Below, one piece after another: positions 31,701 through 40,779 of a stretch of 42,969 bases of DNA. The DNA lies in NCBI GenBank assembly GCA_028291265.1, contig JAQGIK010000097.1:1-42969 (forward strand), written 5' to 3'. The notes under the pieces are model-generated. The model saw nothing but the letters and a program-made list of their open reading frames with translations. It was not told the DNA's origin and did not search any database. The translations under genes were made by a program, and so were the position numbers. Position 1 is the stretch's first letter. Each line of letters opens with the position of its first letter. This DNA is from Caulobacter sp. (GTDB taxonomy: Bacteria > Pseudomonadota > Alphaproteobacteria > Caulobacterales > Caulobacteraceae).

Positions 31701-32495
31701 GTGCTCGTCCAGCTGATCCGCAACCGCCTCGACCCTTGGCTGGCCCGGCCGGATTCGCGCGCGCCGGCCCTGGCCAAGGTGCGCGACCTGACCATCCCAG
31801 CGCCCCATGCGCCGATCGGCGCCCGTCTGTACCGGTCCGGCCTCGCGCCGGGCGACCTGCTGGTCTTTTTCCACGGCGGCGGGCTGGTCAGCAGCAGCCT
31901 GGCGACCCACGACGGCGTCTGCCGCCGTCTGGCCGCCGGTTCGGGCCTGGATGTGCTGGCCATCGACTACCGTCTGGCGCCCGAACATCGCTACCCCGCC
32001 GCGCACGACGACGCCGAAACGGCCCTGGCCTATGCGGCGGAGACCCTGCGGCCCGGGCGGTTGCTGGCGGGGGGCGATTCGGCCGGCGGCCTGCTCGCCG
32101 TGGCGGCGGCGCGGCGCAGGGCCCGGGCCGGGCAGGCGCTGGACGGCCTGGCCCTGTTCTATCCGCTGCTGGCGCTCGATCCCGTCAAGGGTGATCCGCG
32201 CCTGTTTCGCCGCAGCCGCGCCTGGATGCGCCGGCAGTACGCTCACGGTCTCGACGGCCTGGCCGACGACCTCGCCTTTCCCGCCGCCGACCTGCCGCCG
32301 ACCTTCATCGCCAGCGGCGGTCGCGATCCGACTCGCCTCGACGCCAACCGCCTGATCGCCGCCGGCGCGGCGGTGACCCATCACCTCGAGCCGGCCGCCA
32401 CCCACGGCTTTCTCAACCTGGCCGGCGTCTCGTTGCGGGCGCGCGAGCAGTCGGATCGCGCCATCGCCGCCCTGCGCGCCGCCTTCGCCCCATAG
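31701..32495 (+). CDS. Alpha/beta hydrolase of the hormone-sensitive-lipase type
   Basis: A 264-residue esterase-like enzyme. The HSL oxyanion motif FFHGGG (residues 56-61), DYRLAPEHRYPA (89-100) and the nucleophile elbow GGDSAGG (S127) are clear. D209 (SGGRDP) and H235 (ATHGFL) complete the probable triad. It has no signal peptide and is likely cytosolic. The start is a GTG at 31701 without a convincing ribosome site. It is divergent from the hybrid kinase. It ends beside a hairpin shared with the convergent TonB receptor gene. Substrate is unknown; short-chain esters are usual for the family. Confidence 0.87.
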   Translation: MLVQLIRNRLDPWLARPDSRAPALAKVRDLTIPAPHAPIGARLYRSGLAPGDLLVFFHGGGLVSSSLATHDGVCRRLAAGSGLDVLAIDYRLAPEHRYPAAHDDAETALAYAAETLRPGRLLAGGDSAGGLLAVAAARRRARAGQALDGLALFYPLLALDPVKGDPRLFRRSRAWMRRQYAHGLDGLADDLAFPAADLPPTFIASGGRDPTRLDANRLIAAGAAVTHHLEPAATHGFLNLAGVSLRAREQSDRAIAALRAAFAP

Positions 32496-32499
32496 AAAA

Positions 32500-32527
32500 G
32501 GGCGGCCCGGGTTGCCCCGGACCGCCC
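32500..32527 (-). terminator. Intrinsic terminator of the TonB-dependent receptor gene
   Basis: GGGCGG/CCGCCC and CCGGG/CCCGG pair across one mismatch with a TTGC loop. On the minus strand the stem is followed by TTTTC, so it ends the receptor mRNA. It may also stop the convergent hydrolase transcript, though no T-run follows on the plus strand. Confidence 0.75.
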
Positions 32528-32552
32528 CGATCCTTCAGCGAAGTCTAGAGAA

Positions 32553-35111
32553 CTAGAACTTGCTGCGCAGGGTCACGCCCACGACCCGCGGGGCGCCCAG
32601 GAAGGCGTCGTAGGTCGAGATGTTGTCGTCCGGACCCTTCAGGTAGGGGTTGGAGGTGTCGACCTGGAAGGGCCCGTTGAAGGCCACCTGGATGTAGTCC
32701 TGGTCGAACAGGTTGTTGGCGTACAGTTCGACCGTCCACAGGCCGTCCTGGCTGCCGATGCCGACCCGGGCGTTCACCAGGGTGAAGGCTTCCTGTTCCT
32801 TGACCGGGTGCAGGTCCGAACCGGTGTTGTAGTCGCTGGTGTACTTCAGGGAGATGTTGCCCTTGAAGGTCAGCGACTCGCCGATGTCCTTGTCGTAGCT
32901 GGTGGCCAGCGAGGCGGACCAGCGCGGCGCGAACGGCGCGGTGGCGCCGGGCAGGCGGAACAGGCCGTTGAACTTCGACGGGTCCTTCAGGTCGGTGGCG
33001 GTGAACTCACCGAACTTGGTCTGGGCCCAGGTCACGCCGCCCTGGAACGACAGGCCGTCCAGCGGGGTGAACCACAGGAAGTCGGCGTCGATGCCCTGCG
33101 AGGTCAGCTCGGGGATCGACTCGACGATGAAGGCCGTGCCGACGAAGGTGTTGAGCTGGAAGTCGGTGTACTTCTGGTAGAAGGCCGTGGCGTTCAGCAT
33201 CAGGCTGTTGCTGAACCACTTGGTCTTGATGCCCAGCTCGTAGGAGTCGGCCTTTTCACCGTCGAAGCTGGTGTCCGGGTTGGTCTGGAAGTCCAGCGGC
33301 GTGGCGAGGTTGCCGTTGGTGCAGGCCAGGCCGGCGGGGCCGGTGACCGGACGGCCCGGATACGGGCAGACGATGCCCGAGCGGTCGAGGTTGAAACCGC
33401 CCGACTTGTAGCCCCGCGCGTAGGACGCGTAGGTCATGATGTCGTCGTTGATGTTCCAGGCCAGCTTGATGGTGCCGGTCAGTTCCTCTTCGCTGCGCTT
33501 CTGGGTGAACTTGCCGAGCGCGTCGAAGTCGTTGTTCTCGGCGTTGAGGCAGAGGCCGCCGACGATCGCCTGGGCCGTGGCCGCGCCGGCCAGGCCGGCG
33601 AGGGTGGTGTAGCGAGCCTCGGCCTGGTCACAGGACGACCCGGTGGTCTGGTACTGGGTGGTCAGGGCCTTGTCCGACCAGCTGTAGCGCAGGCCGGCGG
33701 TCAGCTTCCAGGCTTCGGTGATCGACCAGGTGTTGTCGGTGAACAGGGCGAAGGTTTCGTCGGTCTGGGCGTAGCGGTCGTCCGAGCCCGTGCCCGGCTG
33801 GTGGATGGTCGCCGACGTCAGGCCAACCGCGGCCGGGACGTTGCCCAGAACGCGCTGGTCGAAGTAGGCGTAGTAGTCGGTGCCGTAGAGCAGGCGCGCG
33901 CGGTTATCGAGGTCTTCGCTGGCGTAGAAGGCGCCGACCAGCCAGTTGACCGGGCCGGCTTCGCCGTTGGCGCGCAGTTCCTGGCTGAACTGGCTGAACT
34001 CGACGTAGTTGGTGCCGTCGTCGGGGCGGTAGACCAGGTCGGCGGCGGTGAAGTCGCTGTCCTGGCCGGTTTCGGCGCGCCAGTTGCGGGCCGCGGTGAT
34101 CGAGGTCAGCGCGACGCCGTCCAGCACGTCCCAGTCGACCTGGGCCGAGAAGCCCTTGTCCTGGATGAACTGGCGGGTCGAGCGGTTGCCGTAGGCCTGG
34201 CGGCTGAAGACGTTCTCGTTGGTGTTGGCGTTGATGCCGTTCGGCTGCACCTGGTTGACGAAGGCGGCGCGGCTGTTGGCGGCGTTGCCGACCTGCAGCT
34301 GGGTGGCCAGGCAGCACATCTCGTCACGCTCGGTGTAGTCGGCGATCAGGCGGATGCTGAGGTCGTCGTTCGGCGTGGCGAGGACCTGGCCGCGGATGGT
34401 CCAGAAGTCCTGGTTGACGTCTTCGTCGGCGGTGCGCGGACCGTCGCCGGTCTCGACGTCGAGGAAGCCGTCACGCTCGCGCTTGGCGAAGAAGATGCGG
34501 CCGGCGATGTTGTCGCCGAAGATCGGGCCGGTGACCGACACCGAACCGCCGGCCGTGCCGTACTCGCCGAAGGTCAGTTCGCCCGTGCCGCCGAATTCGA
34601 ACTCCGGTTCGGCGGTCAGGATGTTGATGACGCCGGCCGAGGTGTTCTTGCCGAACAGGGTGCCTTGCGGGCCCTTCAGCACTTCGATGCGCTGCAGTTC
34701 GCCGAGGTCGCCGAAGCTGACGCCGTTACGCGGACGGTAGACGCCGTCGATGACGATGCCGACCGAGCTTTCCAGGCCGGGGTTGTCGCCGACCGTGCCG
34801 ACGCCGCGGATGCGGGCGGTGGTGATGGTTTCGTTCGAGGTCGAGGTGACCGTCAGGCCGGGGGTCAGGATCTGCAGATCCTTGATGTCCTTGACGCCGG
34901 CGTCCTGCATCAGCTGGCCCGAGAGGGCGGTGACGGTGGCGGGAACGTCCTGCAGGTTCTGTTCGCGCTTGTTGACGGTGACGACGATGGTGTCGACGGT
35001 GTTGCCTTCGTCGGCGGCCGCGGGCTCTTCCTGAGCGAAGGCGGCGGTCGACAGCATGGCGGAGAGCACGGCGGCGGATGCCGACGCGCGCAGCAGATGA
35101 CGGATTTTCAT
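32553..35111 (-). CDS. TonB-dependent outer-membrane receptor
   Basis: An 852-residue outer-membrane transporter. It has a signal peptide (residues 1-26, ending STAAFA), a short linker, and a plug domain (about 45-155) with IVVTVNKREQNLQDVPATVTALSG, RIRGVGT, VGIVIDGVYRPRNG, RIEVLKGPQGTLFGKNTSAGVINI. The rest is a 22-stranded barrel that ends LRSKF with a terminal phenylalanine. The ATG at 35111 is chosen because AGGA lies 5 bases upstream and it starts the signal peptide; a TTG five codons earlier is unlikely. Caulobacterales use many such receptors for sugars, nucleobases and polyphenols. The substrate here cannot be told from sequence and no transport partner is adjacent. Confidence 0.95.
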   Translation of the reverse strand: MKIRHLLRASASAAVLSAMLSTAAFAQEEPAAADEGNTVDTIVVTVNKREQNLQDVPATVTALSGQLMQDAGVKDIKDLQILTPGLTVTSTSNETITTARIRGVGTVGDNPGLESSVGIVIDGVYRPRNGVSFGDLGELQRIEVLKGPQGTLFGKNTSAGVINILTAEPEFEFGGTGELTFGEYGTAGGSVSVTGPIFGDNIAGRIFFAKRERDGFLDVETGDGPRTADEDVNQDFWTIRGQVLATPNDDLSIRLIADYTERDEMCCLATQLQVGNAANSRAAFVNQVQPNGINANTNENVFSRQAYGNRSTRQFIQDKGFSAQVDWDVLDGVALTSITAARNWRAETGQDSDFTAADLVYRPDDGTNYVEFSQFSQELRANGEAGPVNWLVGAFYASEDLDNRARLLYGTDYYAYFDQRVLGNVPAAVGLTSATIHQPGTGSDDRYAQTDETFALFTDNTWSITEAWKLTAGLRYSWSDKALTTQYQTTGSSCDQAEARYTTLAGLAGAATAQAIVGGLCLNAENNDFDALGKFTQKRSEEELTGTIKLAWNINDDIMTYASYARGYKSGGFNLDRSGIVCPYPGRPVTGPAGLACTNGNLATPLDFQTNPDTSFDGEKADSYELGIKTKWFSNSLMLNATAFYQKYTDFQLNTFVGTAFIVESIPELTSQGIDADFLWFTPLDGLSFQGGVTWAQTKFGEFTATDLKDPSKFNGLFRLPGATAPFAPRWSASLATSYDKDIGESLTFKGNISLKYTSDYNTGSDLHPVKEQEAFTLVNARVGIGSQDGLWTVELYANNLFDQDYIQVAFNGPFQVDTSNPYLKGPDDNISTYDAFLGAPRVVGVTLRSKF

Positions 35112-35313
35112 GTCTGTCCTGGGCAAAGTTTTTGCACGCGGGTGTCAGGCGCGCGGTTTTGGGGAGGAAGACGGGACCGAGGAAGCCCTGTCGACTTGAC
35201 CCCCGTGCCCTAGGGTCGCTGAACGTGATCAGGCAAGATTAATCCCTTGTAACACAACGGAAAATGACCATCTCGTGTCAGCGATGTGACAGCAGAGGCG
35301 TCAAAAAACTGCG

Positions 35314-36498
35314 TTATTCTGACGCGCCGTTCAAAAGCGCCGCTTTTGTGGGCGCCAGGCGCAGGACAAGGGCCCCTGCCACAATAGACAGCAGTGAGCC
35401 GCCGATGACGCCCAGCTGCACCTGGGTCGCCGCCGCGCCGCCCGCGAAGGCCAGGCCGCCGATGAACAGGCTCATGGTGAAGCCGACGCCGCAGAGCATG
35501 GAGACGCCGAGGATCTGCAGCAGGGTGGCGCCCGTCGGCCGCTCGCCCAGCTTCAGGACGATGGCCAGGACGGCCGCTCCGGCCACCCCGATCGGCTTGC
35601 CGACCAGCAGGCCAAGCAAAATACCGAGCGGCAGCGGGGCGGCCAGGTCGCCGAGCGACAGGGCCGAGAAGGAGAAGCCGGCGGCGGCGAAGGCGAAGAC
35701 CGGCAGGATCACCCAGGCGATGTAGGGATGCATGTCGTGCATCAGCGCCTTGAGCCGGCCCTTCTCGCCGGCCGCGCCGATCGGGATGGTCATCGCCGCC
35801 GCCACCGCCGCCAGGGAGGTGTTGACCCCCGAGCCCAGGGTCATCAGCCAGGCCAGCATCGCCAGCGCCACATAGAAGGTCAGCGGGGCCCTCTTCCACA
35901 GGCTCAAGCCTGCCATGGCGGCGATGCTCAAGGCCGCGCCGGCCAGCAGGACCAGGTTGATCTTGGCGGTGAACAGCAGGCCGATCAGGGCCACGGCTCC
36001 GAGGTCGTCGGCGATGGCCAGGGTCAGCAGGAAGACCCGCAGCGCCGGCGGCGCGCGCGGCGCGGCGATGGCCAGGGCGGCGAGGGCGAAGGCGATGTCG
36101 GTCGCCGTCGGGATCGGCCAGCCGTTGGGGTGTCCCCCGGGGCCGAGGTTCAGCGACAGATAGACCAGGGCCGGCGCGGCCATGCCGCCGAGGGCCGCCA
36201 GAACCGGCAGGGCGAGCTTTTTGCGGTTCGACAGTTCGCCGCGCAGGACCTCGTATTTGATCTCCAGGCCGACGACGAAGAAGAACACCGCCATCAGCCC
36301 GTCCTTGATCCACTTGAGGACGGTCTTGGTCTCTTCGAACGGCCCGACCTGCAGGGTCAGCTGATATTTGACGATGGCGAAGTAGTGCTCGGCCCAGGGG
36401 GTGTTGGCCCAGATCAGCGCGATGGCCGCGGCCAGGGCCAGGGCGGCGCCGGAGGCCGCTTCGGTCTTCAGGAACTCGAGGGTGGGGCGCCGGATCAT
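35314..36498 (-). CDS. nhaA: Na+/H+ antiporter NhaA
   Basis: A 394-residue inner-membrane antiporter that exports Na+ in exchange for protons and helps control pH and salt. The family's key regions are present: the GLEIKYEVLRGEL segment, PIPTATDIAFALAALAI (D134), and LTLAIADDLGAV with the adjacent aspartates D164-D165 that bind the ion. The pattern GVGFTMSLFIGGLAF near residue 335 is also typical. About 11-12 membrane helices are expected; the length is normal. It is a single-gene unit, divergent from selO with an 83-bp gap. Confidence 0.96.
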   Translation of the reverse strand: MIRRPTLEFLKTEAASGAALALAAAIALIWANTPWAEHYFAIVKYQLTLQVGPFEETKTVLKWIKDGLMAVFFFVVGLEIKYEVLRGELSNRKKLALPVLAALGGMAAPALVYLSLNLGPGGHPNGWPIPTATDIAFALAALAIAAPRAPPALRVFLLTLAIADDLGAVALIGLLFTAKINLVLLAGAALSIAAMAGLSLWKRAPLTFYVALAMLAWLMTLGSGVNTSLAAVAAAMTIPIGAAGEKGRLKALMHDMHPYIAWVILPVFAFAAAGFSFSALSLGDLAAPLPLGILLGLLVGKPIGVAGAAVLAIVLKLGERPTGATLLQILGVSMLCGVGFTMSLFIGGLAFAGGAAATQVQLGVIGGSLLSIVAGALVLRLAPTKAALLNGASE

Positions 36499-36581
36499 GG
36501 CCCTCAGGTAGCAAGCGCGGCGGCCCGCCGATAGCGAAACCGGCCTTGCGGCGACCGGCTTTCGGCCGCATCTGACCCTCC

Positions 36582-38009
36582 ATGCCCGTCTCGCCCGCCT
36601 ACCGCCCCGATCCGCGCTTCATGACCCTGGGGCCGGAGTTCTCCGACCCGGTGCGGCCGGCGGACTTCCCGCAGACGATCCTGCGCTGGCGGCACGGCGG
36701 GGCGGCGGCCACCGTCGGTCTCGACACCCTGACCGAAGCGGAATGGATCGCCCATTTCGGCCGCTTCCAGCCGCTGCCGGACAACCAGCCCGGCCCGCTG
36801 GCCATGCGCTACCACGGCCATCAGTTCCGCACCTACAACCCCGACCTCGGCGACGGCCGCGGCTTCCTGTTCGCCCAGCTGCGCGAGGGCGGGCCCCTCA
36901 CCACAAAGACTGGCCGCCTGCTCGACCTGGCCACCAAGGGTTCGGGCCAGACGCCCTGGTCGCGGCGCGGCGACGGGCGGCTGACCCTCAAGGGCGGGGT
37001 GCGCGAGATCCTCGCCGCCGGCATGCTGGAAGCGCTGGGCGTGCCGACCAGCCGCGCCTTCTCCCTGGTCGAGACCGGCGAGGACCTGCAGCGGAACGAC
37101 GAGCCCAGCCCGACCCGCTCGGCCGTCCTGACCCGGCTGTCGCACAGCCACATCCGCTTCGGCACCTTCCAGCGCCAGGCCTTCCACGAACGGGCCGACA
37201 ACATCGGGCTGCTGGTCGACCATGCGGTGGAAACCTATTTCCCGCACCTCGCCGACGCCCCCGACCGCGCCGTCGCCCTGCTCGGCGAGACGGTGGCGCG
37301 CACCGCCCGGCTGGTCGCCGGCTGGATGTCGGCGGGGTTCGTCCATGGGGTGCTCAACACCGACAACATGGTCGTCACCGGCGAGAGCTTCGACTACGGC
37401 CCGTGGCGGTTCCTGCCGCGCAACGATCCGAACTTCACGGCCGCCTATTTCGACGAGAGCGGCCTCTACAGCTTCGGGCGGCAGCCGGAGGCTGGGTTCT
37501 GGAACCTGCAGCAGCTGGCCGGCTGTCTCGTGCAGGTCGCCGACAGTGACGCCCTGGTCGCAGCGTTGAACGGGTTCGCACCAGCCTATCGGGATGCCCT
37601 GATGGCGGCGATGATTGGCCGGCTGGGCGTGAAGTCACAGGGGGCGGAGGCCGACATCGACCTGGTCAACGCCGCCTTCAAGGCCCTGGCCGAAGGCGGC
37701 GAGGCGCTGCGCTGGGAGCCGTTCTTCTTCGACTGGTTCTGCGGCGACGAGGCGCGGGCGATGTCCGGGGTGCGAGCGGGTGTGTACGGCGGCGAGGCGT
37801 TTCTGGCGTTCCGGAGCCTGCTGGCCGGGTTCGAGGCCGACCGGCCCGAGCGGCTGGGCCATTCGATGTTCGGTGAGGCCGAGCCGGTCGAGATGCTGAT
37901 CGACGAAGTCGAGGCCCTGTGGGCGCCGATCGCGGAAGCCGACGACTGGACGCCGCTGTACGCCAAGATGGACGCCATCGAAACGGCTCGTGTGGGGTGG
38001 GGTCTCTGA
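36582..38009 (+). CDS. selO: SelO/YdiU-family protein adenylyltransferase, short form
   Basis: A 475-residue pseudokinase-fold enzyme that in Escherichia coli transfers AMP to Ser/Thr/Tyr of target proteins. Signature blocks are present: RYHGHQFRTYNPDLGDGRG (the YGGHQFG-type segment), KGSGQTPWSRRGDGR, the catalytic loop HGVLNTDNM (D261, N262), and DYGP (D271). The C-terminal part after about residue 400 is short and does not show the Asn-Tyr-Leu block or the terminal Cys/Sec pair of the long bacterial form, so redox regulation may be absent. It stands alone, with a hairpin after its stop. Confidence 0.9.
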   Translation: MPVSPAYRPDPRFMTLGPEFSDPVRPADFPQTILRWRHGGAAATVGLDTLTEAEWIAHFGRFQPLPDNQPGPLAMRYHGHQFRTYNPDLGDGRGFLFAQLREGGPLTTKTGRLLDLATKGSGQTPWSRRGDGRLTLKGGVREILAAGMLEALGVPTSRAFSLVETGEDLQRNDEPSPTRSAVLTRLSHSHIRFGTFQRQAFHERADNIGLLVDHAVETYFPHLADAPDRAVALLGETVARTARLVAGWMSAGFVHGVLNTDNMVVTGESFDYGPWRFLPRNDPNFTAAYFDESGLYSFGRQPEAGFWNLQQLAGCLVQVADSDALVAALNGFAPAYRDALMAAMIGRLGVKSQGAEADIDLVNAAFKALAEGGEALRWEPFFFDWFCGDEARAMSGVRAGVYGGEAFLAFRSLLAGFEADRPERLGHSMFGEAEPVEMLIDEVEALWAPIAEADDWTPLYAKMDAIETARVGWGL

Positions 38010-38012
38010 CGT

Positions 38013-38033
38013 CCCTCCCCGACTTGGGGAGGG
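38013..38033. terminator. Bidirectional hairpin between selO and histidine kinase
   Basis: CCCTCCCC and GGGGAGGG with a GACTT loop form a perfect 8-bp stem in the 28-bp gap between two convergent genes. No T-run follows on either side. The sequence is related to the arms of the inverted repeat at 40626-40766. Confidence 0.5.
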
Positions 38034-38037
38034 AGGG

Positions 38038-39516
38038 TCAGCTCCCCGCCTTGTCTTTCTTGGACTTCGGCTTTTCGGGTTCCGGCAGGCGCAGTTCGAA
38101 CACCGTGCCCTCGGGTCCCGTCGCGGCCATCGTCAGGTCGCCCCCATGCGCCTGGGCCAGTTCGCGCGAGATCGCCAGCCCGAGCCCCGTGCCGCCATGC
38201 CGCGCCGAGCCTGCGAACGGCTGGAACAGGTGGGCCAGGGCCCGCTCGGGAAGGCCCGGGCCGTTGTCGGCGATGCGCAGCACATTCACCCCCGGTTCGC
38301 GCACCAGGCTGACGGTGATCTGGCCCGGCTCCTCGCGGGCCATGGCGGCCATGGCCTGACGGGCGTTGCGCATCAGGTTCATCAGGATGCGGTGCAGCTG
38401 GTCCGGGTCGGCGGTGATGCTGGCCCGGGCCGGGGCCTCGACCTTCAGCGCCACGGCGTCCTTTTCCAGCGCCGCGTCCTCGGCTGCCGCCTCCAGCGCC
38501 GCCTTGAGCGGCACGGCCTTGAGATCCGGCTCGGCCTCGCCGGTGCGGCCGTAGGCCAGGACGTTGGTGGCCAGGGTCACGGCCCGGTCGAGGGCCCGTT
38601 CGAGCCGAGGCATGGCCTGGGCGACCTTGGGATCGCCGATGGCGGCCAGCCGGTCCGAGGCGATCTGGGCGCTGGTCAGCATGTTTCGAAGGTCGTGGTT
38701 GATCTTGGCCACGGCCTCGCCGAGCGCCGCCAGCCGGGCTCGGCTGTTGAGCGCCGCCACCAGGTCCGACTGCATGCGGTCGAGTTCGGCCTCGGCCCGG
38801 CCGATCTCGTCGCGGCGGCCCGAGGTTTCGACCCGGGCGCCGGGGTCCTCCGGGTCGGCCCGGAAGCGTTCGATGGAGCGGGTGATCCGCTGCATCGGCC
38901 GCACCAGGAAGGCGTTGAGCGACAGGTAGACCAGGCCGCCGACGACGATGGCCGCGAAGACGGTGACGAACAGCGCCTGCCACAGGTAGCTGATCAGTTC
39001 GGCGCGCAGGATGTCGTCGGGCACGACGATGTCGATGAACTCGGAATCCTTCAGGAAGCGCGGCTCGGCGACGATGCGGACCATGCGGCCCTGGCCGCCG
39101 AACAGGGTCTGGAACGGGGCGCTGAACCAGCTGAGCGGGTTCTGCTGGCGCAGGTCGACCAGATAGGGGGTCGGCAGGGTGCGCGGCGCGGCCAGCACCA
39201 GCCGCCGCATGCCGTCGGTCTGGATAGCCACCGAGACGACGCCGGCCCCGTCGAGCAGCTGGCGCGACAGCTCCTGGGTGATCTGGCCGTCGGGGGCGAC
39301 ATCGGTGGCCATCTTGGCCAGTTCGGCCGAGCGGACGCGGTCGAGCAGCAGCTGCTCCTCGAAGCTGGCCAGGGCCGCCGGCAGGATGAACAGGGCGGCC
39401 AGGGTGACAAACAGGCTGGTGAGGACGAGCAGGCGCGCCGACAGGCCGCCGGGCCAGAGCCATCGGCGTGTCGGAGGGGCGGTCTTCGTCGCGGGTGGCG
39501 GCGCGGCCTCGGCCAT
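38038..39516 (-). CDS. Membrane sensor histidine kinase with HAMP domain
   Basis: A 492-residue two-membrane-segment sensor kinase. Segment one is near residues 26-50, a periplasmic sensing part covers about 51-175, and segment two is near 178-202. A HAMP linker follows (about 202-255, RPMQRITRSIERFRADPEDPGARVETSGRRDEIG). The phosphorylation site is H274 in LGEAVAKINHDLRNMLTSAQ. The ATPase domain shows NLMRNARQAM, RIADNGPGLP and GGTGLGLAISREL. The last residues are lysine-rich. No response regulator is adjacent, so it is an orphan kinase whose partner must lie elsewhere. Signal unknown. Confidence 0.92.
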   Translation of the reverse strand: MAEAAPPPATKTAPPTRRWLWPGGLSARLLVLTSLFVTLAALFILPAALASFEEQLLLDRVRSAELAKMATDVAPDGQITQELSRQLLDGAGVVSVAIQTDGMRRLVLAAPRTLPTPYLVDLRQQNPLSWFSAPFQTLFGGQGRMVRIVAEPRFLKDSEFIDIVVPDDILRAELISYLWQALFVTVFAAIVVGGLVYLSLNAFLVRPMQRITRSIERFRADPEDPGARVETSGRRDEIGRAEAELDRMQSDLVAALNSRARLAALGEAVAKINHDLRNMLTSAQIASDRLAAIGDPKVAQAMPRLERALDRAVTLATNVLAYGRTGEAEPDLKAVPLKAALEAAAEDAALEKDAVALKVEAPARASITADPDQLHRILMNLMRNARQAMAAMAREEPGQITVSLVREPGVNVLRIADNGPGLPERALAHLFQPFAGSARHGGTGLGLAISRELAQAHGGDLTMAATGPEGTVFELRLPEPEKPKSKKDKAGS

Positions 39517-39581
39517 GGCTCAGGTGTAGGTCACGGCGGGAAGGGGCGCAACGCGGCCAAACCTCGCGCGGGAGGGGAATT

Positions 39582-40622
39582 TCATTTTGCGCCGACGGCT
39601 TCGGCCACGGAGCGGAAACCGTCCGCCTTCAGACGGGCGGCGAGATCGCGTTTGACGCGCACCACGAGGCCGGGGCCATCGTAGACCATGGCCGAATAGA
39701 GCTGCACCGCCTGGGCCCCGGCCCGGATCTTGGCGTAGGCGTCGGCTCCCGAGGCGATCCCGCCGGCTCCGATCAGGATCAGGCCCTTGTCGTTGGCGGC
39801 GTGGAAGCGGCCAAGGATGTAGGTCGAGGGGCCCATCAGGGGGCTGCCCGACAGGCCGCCGGTCTCGCTGGCCTGGCGGCTCTGCAGGGTGACCGGCCGG
39901 CCGATGGTGGTGTTGGAGACGATGATCCCGGCCAGGCCGTGGGTGGCGCTGGCCGCGACGATGGCCTCGATCTCGCCGTCCTCGAGATCGGGCGCGACCT
40001 TCAGGAACACCGGGGCGTCGCCGGGGAGGGCCTTGCGGGCCTCGGCAAGCCGGCCAAGCAGGTCTTCGAGCGCCCCCTTGGTCTGCAGGGCGCGCAGGCC
40101 GGGCGTGTTGGGCGAGGAGATGTTGACGGTGAAGTAGTCGGCCAGGCCCCACAGGCGGGTCAGGCCGGTCACATAGTCCTGGGTGCGGTCGACGGCGTCC
40201 TTGTTGGCCCCGATGTTGGCCCCGACGATCCCCTTGCGCGGCCGTTTGGCCAGCCGGGCGGCGAAGGCTTCCAGGCCTTCGTTGTTGAAGCCCATGCGGT
40301 TGACCACCGCCTTGTCGGGGGTCAGGCGGAACAGGCGCGGGCGCGGGTTGCCGGCCTGGGGCAGAGGGGTGACGGTGCCGCATTCGACGAAACCGAAGCC
40401 GGCGCCCAGCATGGCGTCGGGGGCCTGGGCGTTCTTGTCGAAGCCGGCGGCCAGGCCGATGGGGCTGGGCAGGGTGAGGCCGGCCAGGGTGGTCCTGAGG
40501 ATGGGGTCCGGGCGGGAACGGTCGACCGGGCCGAGGCCGGCTTCGAGGCCGGCGATGGTCAGGCCGTGGGCGTCCTCCGGATCGAGGACATGCAGGGCGC
40601 GGGCGGCGAGGTCGTGGATCAT
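39582..40622 (-). CDS. pyrD: Dihydroorotate dehydrogenase (quinone), class 2
   Basis: A 346-residue flavoprotein that oxidises dihydroorotate to orotate in pyrimidine synthesis, passing electrons to the membrane quinone pool. Class 2 features are visible: an N-terminal helical extension for membrane contact (HDLAARALHVLDPEDAHGLTIAGLEAGL), GLAAGFDKNAQ, NRMGFNNEG, the active-site block NISSPNTPGLR with the catalytic serine, and GSPLMGPSTY. The ATG at 40622 is taken as the start: the frame stays open 33 codons further upstream, but those codons are a translation of an inverted repeat, not protein sequence. Purine-like GGGAGG precedes the ATG very closely. Confidence 0.95.
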   Translation of the reverse strand: MIHDLAARALHVLDPEDAHGLTIAGLEAGLGPVDRSRPDPILRTTLAGLTLPSPIGLAAGFDKNAQAPDAMLGAGFGFVECGTVTPLPQAGNPRPRLFRLTPDKAVVNRMGFNNEGLEAFAARLAKRPRKGIVGANIGANKDAVDRTQDYVTGLTRLWGLADYFTVNISSPNTPGLRALQTKGALEDLLGRLAEARKALPGDAPVFLKVAPDLEDGEIEAIVAASATHGLAGIIVSNTTIGRPVTLQSRQASETGGLSGSPLMGPSTYILGRFHAANDKGLILIGAGGIASGADAYAKIRAGAQAVQLYSAMVYDGPGLVVRVKRDLAARLKADGFRSVAEAVGAK

Positions 40623-40625
40623 CCC

Positions 40626-40766
40626 TCCCTCCCCGAATGGGGAGGGCAGACGCGCGTTGCGCGTCGGGTGGGGAAGTCGGCCAGAGGCGTTAGACGATGG
40701 GCTTTGGGTGCGGTTGCCCACTGCCCCATCCGGCCTGTCGGCCTGCCCTCCCCATTCGGGGAGGGA
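40626..40766. repeat. 141-bp inverted repeat upstream of pyrD
   Basis: Perfect 23-bp arms at 40626-40648 and 40744-40766, each itself a hairpin (CCCTCCCC, GAAT or ATTC, GGGGAGGG). Between them GACGCGCGTTGCGCGTC and CATCCGGCC-type blocks form further hairpins. It supplies nearly the whole 157-bp gap between pyrD and the DUF952 gene and would place a strong structure over the pyrD ribosome site. Confidence 0.8.
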
Positions 40767-40779
40767 CGGAGCGCGCCGG

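Noticed and set aside
40623..40721. A 33-residue N-terminal extension of PyrD
   Set aside because: These codons translate an inverted repeat. The conserved protein starts at 40622.
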